From contig OZ024743.1 in assembly GCA_964016885.1 (NCBI GenBank), forward strand, positions 193,136,155 to 193,200,154: DNA of 64,000 nt, given 5' to 3'. The notes under the pieces were generated by a model. That model saw only the letters and a list, made by a program, of their open reading frames with translations, searched no databases and was not told the DNA's origin. This stretch comes from Eledone cirrhosa (taxonomy: Eukaryota > Mollusca > Cephalopoda > Octopoda > Eledonidae). Below, piece by piece: positions 22,485-33,800 of the stretch. Each line of letters starts with the position of its first letter. Position 1 is the stretch's first letter. Both the position numbers and the translations under genes were made by a program.

Positions 22485-23610
22485 TAATAAGGAGTTGACG
22501 GACCCAGCATATTTAACAATGCCATATATATATATAATACAAAACCTTTTAAAATATTTTATATAGTTGAAATAAATGTGTGAGTGCACACACATACACA
22601 TGAATAAACACACACATATATATATATGTTTTCCAAAAGAAAACAATGAGTGTATTGTGTAATTGTAACCAATAACTGTATCTTAAGAGTTGATTGAATT
22701 ACACACACACACAGCATCCAAAATAAGGCTTTTACATTGATTCAAATGTGGTTTCCTCTCTTTGCTTTTCCTCTTGCTCTTCTCAACTCACTAGCTATAT
22801 ATCTCCTTCCTATATATATATATTCTCCTCTAATCATTACTCATACTGTGTCCCATCTTTTTCACCCTGTATCAGCCACTTCAGTCAATTCTTCCATTCC
22901 AGAACAGTAATATCTATATTTCTCTTCATCCAGCCATTCTACAATTTTCCTGCAGTTAAAGATTGACATATATGTAAAGTAAGCATCAGCCATATATCAA
23001 TCTCACCAATCTGGGAAGGTCTGGAGAATTCATAGGCACTGTACACCCACCTCTTAAGTAAATTACAGAAAAAGAAAGACACAAGCATACATATATTCAT
23101 GCACATGCATTTATGTATTCAACTACTTGGTTATAAAATCCATCAAAATGAAACAGTTGAACCAATACGAGATATTGTTTGTCACATTAATAAGTCTAAT
23201 GATACTCTACTGAAAAAATGTGAAAACATGATTTAATAATTAGAATATAAAAAAAAAAAAATGCAATGCAAGAAATTTCCAGTACTGGAAGAAATAAATA
23301 ACTTGTCTATAAATCAATAAACTAAGTCAGTTTGCTAGAAATAGTCAACTCTTTAAATTACACCCTATGATCTTGAAAGGGTAAGAACACATTAGATAAT
23401 ATAGTCATAAAAATGTAATTCTCAAGAGAAGGATAGGATGGTTATGGTTAGAGCGTCTTTGAGCCTAGGTCACACACTTTAGCCAAAAATTTGACGAAGA
23501 TGAACACTTTATACATAAATAGCTGGTGCAGAGTGGCTGAAATGATGCAGGTGCACTGAAAGCTACAATAGGTATATAATTCATGATTCCTAAATTAACT
23601 GCTCATATAT
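22485..23610. other. Spacer between two opposed LINE fragments, no gene seen
   Basis: TA and CA repeats (22,520-22,535; 22,590-22,630; 22,700-22,712). Otherwise AT-rich DNA without coding signal. Confidence 0.5.
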
Positions 23611-23612
23611 AT

Positions 23613-25302
23613 ATTCATCTAGATGAAATGCAGTTTGGGTTTGTGTCAGGTAAAAGTACCACAGATGCTCTTTTCCTTGTACAACAACTACAGGAGGAGT
23701 ACCTAGCTAAAAGTAAACCCCTATACTTAGCTTTTGTTGACTTGGAGAAAGCCTTTGACAGAGTCCCCCGCTCCATTATCTGGTGGGCTCTTAGAAAACT
23801 AGGTGTTGATGAATGGCTTGTGAGAGCTATACAAGCCATGTATAAAGAAACAGTCAGCAAGATTAGAATTAACAACGAATATAGTGAAGAATTTAGCGTA
23901 AAAGTTGGTGTTCATCAAAGTTCTGTCCTTAGCCTCCTCCTATTTATTATTGCCCTTCAGGCTAAAACAGAGGAGTTAAAGACCAGCTGCCCATGGGAAC
24001 TTCTATATGCAGATGATCTAACTCTCATAGCTGAATTGATGGCTGAACTAGAAAAGAAATTCCAAACATGGAAGCATGGCCTAGAATCAAAAGGCCTTAA
24101 AGTTAACTTGTCTAAGACTAAAGTTCTAGTATGTAGAAAGGAAAATAGGGCTCAGGTACCCTCTGGGAAATGGCCATGCTCAGTGTGTAGGAAAGGAGTA
24201 GGCATAAATTCCATTTTATGTCCCAAATGCAAACTATGGGTACATAAAAGATGTAGTGGGATCACAGGTAAGCTATCTAAGAACGCGTAAATTTTATATG
24301 TGGCCGATACTCAGGTGCAATAAGTAGCAAGTGCCCACAGGATACTAGCTCCTTCTATTGCCCAGATGGTTCTATAGAAATAGTGGACACCTTCCGTTAC
24401 CTGGGTGACAAATCAGCAGTGGTGGAGGGTGCTCTGAAAGTACAGTAGCCAGAGTCAGAACAGGATGGAAAAAGTTCAGAGAGCTTATACCACTATTGGC
24501 CACTAAAGGTTTATCTCTAAAAATGAAAGGCAGATTGTATGATGCCTGTATACGAACACCAATGTTACATGGCAGTGAGACATGGGCATTGTGTGCAGAG
24601 GATCTGCGCAGACTGGAGAGGAATGAAGCTTCCATGCTCCGTTGGATGTGTAATAGTAATATACGCGAACGGCAAAGCATAAATGAAGTGAGAAATTAGG
24701 AATAAGAGGGATCAGATGTTGTTTACTCAAGAGAAGACTATGTTGGTATGGTCACATAATGCACATGAAAGATGACAGTTGTATAAAAAAGTGCAGGGCA
24801 ATCAAAATTGATGGAAGTTACGGAGTAGGTAGACTCAGAAAAACCTGGGATGATTTGATAAATTCCGACCTTACACACTTACACCTCTCTAAGACAATGT
24901 CACTGGACCGAGATCTTTGGTGCTACGCAGTAATACAGAAGACCCGCCTTGCCTATATACAAAGCGAAACCTACAGTCAGTAGGCATCTCTTAACCAAAT
25001 ATATACTCCCCCACCCCACCCTTTCTCTGTAAAGTTATGTTGGTACCACAACATCCAGTCCAAAATAAATGTGTAGGTGTTACGACAAAAAAACAAACAC
25101 AGTCCACGCTGTAATGTGGCCGTGTAGGTAACATGGTAAAAACCTCCCAGTCCACACTGTAAATGCGATTGGTGTTATGAAGGGCATCCAGCCGTAGAAA
25201 ACCTACCAGACAGTCCTATACGAGCGAGACACGGTCACCCGACCAATCTTGCCTCAAGTGGGACAATTCCCACCTAAACCCATGCTAGCGTGGAAGATAA
25301 AC
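23613..25302 (+). pseudogene. 5'-truncated LINE copy (RTE-like), same subfamily as 50-53 kb
   Basis: It opens at [20 protein letters not shown] and runs uninterrupted to 24,290 through [20 protein letters not shown] and [13 protein letters not shown]. It has a full C-x2-C…C-x2-C-x4-H-x2-C finger ([24 protein letters not shown]) and then a stop. The QGSVLSPLL block has become QSSVLSLLL. Two frame changes (about 24,290 and 24,700) separate the C-terminal pieces [18 protein letters not shown] and [18 protein letters not shown], which end at 24,983. The 3' tail, 24,984-25,302, leads into GAT repeats. RT codons are close to those of the intact copy, so the insertion is fairly young but dead. Confidence 0.92.
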
Positions 25303-25431
<129 letters not shown>

Positions 25432-25434
25432 TTA

Positions 25435-26410
25435 TTGAAAGTAGAAGAGTCTACTAATATTTTGGCAAGGTGCGTTAAGCTCAATGTGTTATTCAGGCTT
25501 AAAACATGCAGGAATGAAAGTCCAGGGTGTACTCCAAAGGGTTATGATATTGATAGATGAAGACAGTGAAAGCCACAGAGAAATAATGGATACAAAAGAA
25601 AACCAAGATTGTTACTTGAATTCAATCTTTAATTTCTACAATTGTTTCTATGAGGATAGATGTAGCACCAGTACAAAGGAAGTTTATGATAGGATGTCCA
25701 TTTTTACATGTAATTTTAAATGTTATTGTTTTTGCCATGCATTAGTGACTTTCAAATCCATCCAAGTCCCTCTCTGATGGTATTGTTTCTTACAATATAA
25801 CTTTCCCCAAAATACTTATATTAATACACTACTCTCTAATTACACAACTCACCTACTTATATATTTCTTATGTGTTCTTCTCACTATTTGAATGCTTGCC
25901 TTTGTATTTTCTTGATCTCTTAAAGTAACTCGATGGATTGATCTACATTCTTAATGAGATGAGGCTAGATGCTTTTGTACCATATAAATTACTAGAATTT
26001 TTTCCATATGTGTATATGCGTGTATGTGCATATGCATACATTTATATGTATGAATATATAAATATAAACATGCAAATACACACACGCTTACAAAAATACT
26101 CTCACACAGACATACATTAACACAAATACACATACATTCGCACAAACACACACAATGCAGTTTTTTTCACCATCCCCTTCTCTTCTTTTACACACACATA
26201 CATTCACACAGGCAGCAGATGTAAAGAGAGAGGAGTAGTATGAGCTAGTCAAACTAGTCTTCTCTCTTCACATGTCGTGACAGAATCGCAGAAATTAATG
26301 GTGCTACATCTATGCTCATAGAAACGATTGTAGGAATTAGATTGAATTCTATTAACAACCTTGGTTTCTTTTTGTATTGATTACACACACACACATATAT
26401 ATATATATAT
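25435..26410. other. Spacer, no gene seen
   Basis: ORFs at 25,484-25,777 and 25,938-26,151 have no domain; the latter are CA/TA repeat translations. (CA)n and (TA)n occur at 26,385-26,412. Confidence 0.5.
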
Positions 26411-26414
26411 ACAC

Positions 26415-27071
26415 ACTCACAAGGTTTGTCCCAAAAGTAAGGGTATTGATGTTTTATTTTAATTAACTGTCTGTCCTGGAGGTAAAAATTCTTTGTGAAC
26501 AATACCTCGGCTGTCAAAAAAATGATAATCATTGTTTTCACCTTGGATCTGCTCAAGCGTGCTTTCTTCAGATTAGGAGCATTTTTCATGTGCTACTCCT
26601 TACTTTGCTGTTTTGTCGTTGGATCATATTTGAACACCCATGATTCATCTGTTATTACTTTATCCAAGAAATTTGGTTCAATTTGGAGCCTTTCTAGCAA
26701 ATCTTGACATATTTCCAAATGGTTCCCTTTTTGCTCCTCAGACAAGAGTTGGGTATTAGTTTTGCACAAATTTTTCACACATGCAAATGTTCTGTTAAAA
26801 TTCTGTCGTCTGCATTTTTCTCCAAGTCCATTTTTTCTGCAATCATCCTAACACTAAATTAGTGATCTTTTGTCATCACCACTCTCACCACTTCAACATT
26901 TTGTTTATTTGTTGATGAGATTGGCCTTCCAGAACACAGTTTGTCTTCAACATTTTCTTGGACTTCTTTGAAAGCTTTGTGCCACTTAGAAACCTTACTT
27001 CTCAATAGAGTAGCATCTCCATAAGCTTTATGGTCGGTACCAACACAAGATTGCCTTGATACAAGGTGCAA
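26415..27071 (-). pseudogene. mariner-family transposase remnant
   Basis: Minus-strand pieces read SKVSKWHKAFKEVQENVED and SGRPISSTNKQNVEVVR (the helix-turn-helix end), then VITDESWVFKYDPTTKQQSK (with the E-S-W and Y-D-P-x-T-K-Q-Q block around the second catalytic region) and ARLSRSKVKTMIIIF. Coding similarity stops shortly after the FYLQDRQ stretch. It runs straight into GGTTTGTCCCAAAAGTAAG at 26,423-26,441, which looks like a mariner terminal repeat, so the last catalytic part seems deleted. Stops and frame changes abound. No matching repeat was found near 27,072. Confidence 0.82.
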
Positions 27072-27640
27072 TCAAGAGTGAAAATAGAAGGGGTGTGGTG
27101 GCTAAAGGGGACATTAGAGAGGTTGCCTGTTTCAAGGTAAATGTGATGAAGAGTAAAGATGGGCAAGTGTAATGGCTAAGGTGGACATAGATGTATAGTT
27201 ATGCGTGTGGTGGGGGAGATAGCGATGAGGTTGAATATGTAACAGCAGGAAAAATGCAGAGAGGAAAGACTTTAATTTTTAATGTGATGCAGTCCTAGTG
27301 CTGTTTTATACTTTTCTAGGATGACTTGCTAATGCAGCTTGATGTGTTATAGAGTCTTAAGAGTTAAACATCTGAGAGTTAAGTTCAGTACCACTGATGT
27401 AACAATAGAATATTTCAGCAGCTTTACACTCAGGATAGAAGATTGAAACAGCAGCAATAATTTGATTAAATTGAATTTGGTTTGAGGCTTCAACACCTTG
27501 TCATCAGCCTTATTCTATTTTTTACCAATAAAGAGAAAGAAGGTATAAGATGACTGTTTTCATTAACACAACTGACAACTGTAGCATTGACTCAATCCTG
27601 TGAATCAAAATTAAGGTGTATGTAATAAATGTAGTGAAGA
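27072..27640. other. Spacer left of VPS13D exon 19; MITE C scrap
   Basis: A family C MITE piece lies at about 27,270-27,368 (TTTTTAATGTGATGCAGTC). A further exon of VPS13D was looked for here on the minus strand and not seen. Confidence 0.5.
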
Positions 27641-27645
27641 CTTAC

Positions 27646-27812
27646 TGTTTTTTGAATATCAGAGATGTGTAAGACTCTGACGGGCCCATCCATGAGAACT
27701 CTGACACTCAGGAAGCCAGAACCAGGCCGCTGCTTTTGGCGGGAAATTTGCATGTGAAGTGGGATAGTCTTCAATATCGGGGAAGGTATCGGACCAAGTA
27801 GCGTTATAGCAT
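27646..27812 (-). CDS. VPS13D: VPS13D exon 19, last one visible
   Basis: 167 bp, phase 1 in and phase 0 out; acceptor TTTAAAG, donor GTAAGT. It contains [16 protein letters not shown] and VLHISD, matching the RPGSG.LS.RV..DGP block. The good donor shows the gene continues to the left, but I found no later exon. Confidence 0.95.
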
Positions 27813-30800
27813 CTTTAAAAAACAAATTCAAGCGAATGATTTATTAGATTTTTAAATAAAGAGACTGTAAACAATTGTATGAAATATTATTTTAAGTAAA
27901 TATATATAATTAAGACCATATATGTCTCAACTAGAACATAAACAAATCTAAACCAAACCTATGCCATCCATAAATCTAAGCAACTATAAACCACAATCCT
28001 ACAATCAACCCTACCCGTATGCCTAAATTTTAGGCATGTTTAAGATATTTCTGTAAAAATCTAGTCTGAGGACAATACTAAAAGAAATCTTTTAGCAGTT
28101 AAACTAGCTATATCCGGCCAGAATTCTCTCACCTCTTTTTGTTCAAACAGGTCGTAACTGGCCACTGATACTGATGTTATGGTATTGTTCTCAAAATAAA
28201 AAATATCAAAATCTCATAGATTTGGTATTATAATTATGTGAAGTAAAGCTTTTACTGTGAAAATATAATAGTATATATAGAGTAATGTAAATGCTAAAGG
28301 ATTAAATCTCATGGATAAAATGCCAAATGGTATGGAGATAATTTTTAAAGACTTTTTCAAAGAGGAGAAAATGTATGTTGATCCTTTTGATACCAAACCA
28401 CCTGAAACCCTCCTGGTTTTTATTAAAAAACTATATATTTTAAAGCATTTATCATCATCACTGTCAGCACCCTTTAATGTCCATTTAAATGATAATGATA
28501 ATATAAATTTATCTAAAAACCTTCAAACATAATTTTACATGAGATCCAACTTAATTATGATAAAGTTGGCTATATTACTAAATTTCTTCAAATTCTTGAT
28601 TATTTCCAAAATTATTTGAAAATTATAAGCAGTATCTTTGATTAGAATTATGGTAATCAAAGGGTTAAACTGATATGGATGACTGATAGCAAATAAACTT
28701 TAGTTCTCCATTTCTATTTAAATGTGTAGAGAAAAAAAAGTTATTTTTGAAACATTGTTAGATTAAAATATAAATAAACATAGAAGATAAACATTTTTTT
28801 TCTTTCAAATACAATAACTATCATCATCATCATTATCATCACTGCTTTACATAATTTTACATAATTCCTTATTCAAGTTTCAGAATTGTCTTAAATAAAG
28901 TTCACCACATGTCATAAAGTGACAGTGGGCTGCTCTCAAACCAATATGCCTTGCATTGTTGATGTCTATAGTTAGTTACAAAGTTCCTAGCTTTAAGTAA
29001 TTCATTACAAGTGCTATCAACCTTTAACTAACTTTATATCATGTTACCACCCAACACCTGCTCAACCAGATGAAATGTATTTGTTCTACATTCCTACAAT
29101 ACTTAATATATTGTGAAAATATAGAAAGACTACTGATCATCATCATCATTTAATGTTTGGAATCAAAAGGGTTAATGCTATTTACTTTATTGTTCATTTT
29201 GAAAATATTCGTTTCAACATATACTAAATATATTTTCAATTAGACCTTTTCTGATGGCTTGTAAACTCATGTTTACAATAAAACCATATTCAGAAAATAT
29301 GGGAAACCATGAAGAAATTATGACTGACCGTGTTGTAGTCCATTGGTATCAACAGCTTGAACACACATTGTTCCATTGGCACAGGTTAACAAACCAGTCT
29401 AAAATAAAAAAAGAAACAAGTCATATATTGTGAACATTCAGTTGACTTAAGAAATATTGGGAAGATTTGATACAAGTAAAATTCCATTATAACAAATTTT
29501 TCAGTACAACAACATTTTTTCAATCTCCGAGGTTATAACAAACAAACACTCGATTTGTTTTGGATGATCTCATTATAAAGAATTTTTCGTTAGAATAAAT
29601 TTTTTTTTATACCCCGTGAATTTCATTATAACAGAATTTCACTGTATTTGAAATGTAGTTGTCTAAAAGGTAAATGACTATGACAATAGTCAATTAATGT
29701 AAATAATAGTGGATTGAGTTAAGTGTCTCTGGAAACAGAAACAAGTGAACAGAAGTACCTGAGAAGAATTGAACCTTACATCTTGCAGGGATGTTGGGTT
29801 TAACCCATTAGCCTTTAAACTGGCCATATCCAGCCAGAATTCTCTCACCTTTTTCTGTTCAAACTAGCCATAAATGACCAATCATACTGATGTCAAGGTA
29901 TTGTTTTCAAAATAAATAATATCAAAATCTCATAAATTCGATATTATGTGAGATAATTATGCCTTCACCACAAAAATACAATAGTATATATATATATAAA
30001 ATAATAATAATGAAATAATAATAATGAAATTATTGAGTTGCCAGTCTGAGATCCATTGTTGCATTGTGTCCAGGTCAGACTGCAAGCAAGATCTATAGTG
30101 TTCAGGATCTGTCCTCTTTATCTCAAGGTACAGCTTGATGTCGTCTGCGTACTTTAGTACTGTGGCATTCCTTAAGTTGGCATCTATGTCATCAATATAT
30201 GCCACAAACAAAAGGGGGCCAAGAACAGATCCCTGTGGTACACCAGATGACATCTCATATGGTGAGGAATGCTGTCCCAGAACCGTGACTACCTCTCTTC
30301 GACTGAGAATGAAGGACTTCAACCAGTTAAAAAGATCATCCTTCACACCCATTGCAGAGAGTTTTGCCATAAGCCTTTTGTGTGGCACAGAATTGAAGGC
30401 CTTCGCAAAGTCAAGGTAAACAACATCCACCCATGAGCCGCCATCAGTGATCCGGGTGATGTCCTCAAGAAACTCTATAACTATAAGTTGATCACAGCAG
30501 CTGGAGTTGGGGATAAATCCAAATTGTGAGGGCCGGATAAGACTGTGAGAGCTCCAGAAGTTCCAAAGTGTTTCCCTGACACAGGATTCCATCAGTTTGG
30601 CGATGCAACTAGTAAGACTGACTGGACGATAGTTCATAGGTGATGTGCGGTCACCCTTTTTAAACAGAGGAATGACACTGGCAGTTTTCCACTGTTCTGG
30701 AGTAGCACTGTTGTTCAGACAGAATTGGAAGAAGCGTGATAACTGGTGTAGAAGGAAGTACCCACCACGTTTAAGAAGCAGGTATGTAACACCATCAAGA

Positions 30801-33800
30801 CCAGGAGAGGCATTTTTTGTCACCTGTTTGAGGTGGTTGGACGATCTATTTCGCCTCTTCCTATTAATGTCTGATTTGTGAAGTTTGTACTCACGTTCAG
30901 CATTGCGCCGTTCTTTTCTGGCAAGACAGACTGCTGCAGTCTCCCAAATTGCGCTTTTGGGATGTTTTTTCTGCTTACGTGGCACCGATGCTGCACATGC
31001 TGTCCATATTGAGCTCAGGATGTTCTGGAGTACAGTGTTGACATCTCCAGAGTCGTAGAACTCAAGCCAGTTTGGCCGTTGCAACTCGGTGCAGTAACAG
31101 TTCCAGTGTGCTTTATTCCAGTCAAAGTGAGCAGTTTGGAGATGGTTGTGGTTCTTGTTACTGCCCATGAGGGATAGATTGGCAATGAACATAGCATGAT
31201 CAGAGTCACCTAAAGGTTCCTCAGCAGTAACACTAATGACCGTTTCAGGAGTAGTGGTGAAGAGTAGGTCCAAACTCGAGTCCAGCACCAGCTCAAGGAA
31301 GTCATTTGCACTTGGCGGCCAACGAAAGGTCTCCCAGTCAATCTCAGGGTGATTGAAGTCACCTGCAATGAAAACATAAGTGGCTGTCTTCCTGGCAGCA
31401 GCTCTGAGGATATCACAAAGTTGAGTGTCCTGATGGTAATTTGGGGGACAGTAAACGACTCCAAGTAGCAGTGTTGACATGGTCATACGTATATCGCAGA
31501 AAAAAACTTCCTGCTGTGATTGGTTCAAATCAGCACAAGGAATTGCCGACAGATTTGACTCAACGTAGACCATTACACCACCACCACGCCGATTAATGTG
31601 GTCTTTACGAAACAGGTTGTAGCCAGTCATGCTGAAAACCCCATCACAGAGTAAGGGATGTGCCCAAGTTTCCGTGACTGTAATGAAGTCCGGGTTGATA
31701 CTTTTGATGTAGGAGTCAAAAAGATGAATCTTATTGCATAGACTACGTGCATTCAAGGACAACAATTTGTACTTTGATTCCAGTCTATGATTATGTGCAG
31801 AGGATGGCAGGTTGTTCTGATTTAGTTTCCCAGAGTTTTTTCAGTTTCTTTATTGTCAGTTGTTGTGGGTACAGTGTTTTCAGACCAGCTGGTGTCTCTT
31901 TTCCATGATTCGCCAGCCTTAACAAACTTCCATATCTGCCCATCATCTCGTAGGCTGAAGCTTTCATGTTCTGCCGAGCTGCGGTTTAGGGAAGCTGCAG
32001 CACGCAACTTTGGGGGGACATCAGGTGGAAGACCAGGACGTGTTCGGAAAGCAATCCGACTTTCACGCCTAGCTTTATCAGAGGCTACAAGGTATGAACG
32101 TGCCTCAGTTGAGTTTGAAAACGACAGTCTAATTAACCTGGGTTTCGGGCCTGGTCGGCCAAGGCGTAGAGCACCCTTTGCGGGAGCACAGCCCAGGTCT
32201 TTGGATGAACTGGCAGCAAATGCCTGAAGATCAACTATGTCTTCCGGCACACCAATGGCAATCACTTCGTGGTTTGCAGATTCAGTGGCATTCTCAATGC
32301 GTCTAGGTTCAACATGAGGTACGCGGAGATTTTTTAACAAGGCACTCCGGTAAGATCCCTCATTGTGGGGTTCTACACGAACGCTTGATTTTATTTCCGC
32401 TATTTCTTGACTTAAAGCGGAAATCATTTGCCGTATTTCCTCAAACTCCATATTGACGGTCGGTTTTTGTTGTTGTTCTTCTTCAACAGGCATGGTAGAA
32501 GACACAGTCGTCGGTTGTTGTTGAAAAGTAACGGGTGAGGAAGACTGGGTTGCTGTTGTTGATGAAGTCCTTCAACGGGGGTAGTAGCAGAAGCTACGGT
32601 CGTTAGTTTTTGCTGTTGTTCAGGAACAATGGTAGAGGAAGACACGATCCTCGGTTTTTGTTGTTGTTGTTCGGGAACAATGGTAGAAGACACGATCTTC
32701 GGTCTTTGTTGTTGTTGTTGTTCCGCAGCAATGGGAGAAGCAGGCATACAGTCCAGGCACTGAAAGGACCAGTTTGTTAGCTGGACCATCTCCCAGAGTC
32801 TATCCATCGTAGCAATATGATGTTTCTTATTTTGGCCTGGGATCTTCCGGAAGCCTGTGGCGCATTGAAGGCAGACAGAGATGCGACAGGTTCCACATTC
32901 GACCCAACGATTACGGAACGAGTTTTCGGGTTCTGTACAGATATGGCAGGTGTGATCTTCTGGGCAATGTTCTATTTTGGAACATCGGCCAGTTTTGTCG
33001 CATATTTCATCGATGGATATCACCATGGCAATTTTGTTATTTCTACCCATCCGTAGAAAAACACAGAATGTAAACAATATAGGTTTAGCGCACTTGATTA
33101 CGATAGAAATAAAATGTCTGTTTTTTTGTGTATTTTATTTCCGTTTTCCTAAGTGTTGTGTGTGTACAGAAGAGTCTGTGCATGTAAACAAATAAATATG
33201 CTGTGTAAGTTAAATGAAACGTACTGTAGAAGGCAGTTGTTTATTAACAGCGAAATAACGTTTTTTTTTTCCTGATACTGCTTCTTTATAATAAACTTTC
33301 AATAATATTTTTTTCAAATTATTAACTTTCAGCTGCTAGTATATATATAATTAAAAGGTGTATGTGGGTTAGAAGCGAAGTCAATGTTAAGAAATATTTT
33401 ACCAATGTAAATTGGTAAAATTGGCCGGTATAGTGTCTCACACGAAATAGTGTGGTTTCTTTTCACGTGTGTGTATATGCATATGGTATATATCTGTATA
33501 TAAATCTGTGTGTATATTGTTGTTTATATGTTTTGTGGAGTACTTACTGTGATCCTTAAGGGATGTGGTGATTTGTTTTGTTTTTTTCCTTTTTCGCCGT
33601 CCATGTCCACACGTGGTTTGTTGGCGAAAATCAAGTCAAATTATATACACTTCGTTAAGATAATTCTATCTTGAAACTGGTACTAGTTGTCAGGGAACAG
33701 TCAAAGTAATTGTAATAATGAATATTGTAATCCCTCTGACGTGTTTAAAGGGCAGTTTTTGGTGAAAATATTATATTTTGTTTGGTCAAGACGTGGTCAA

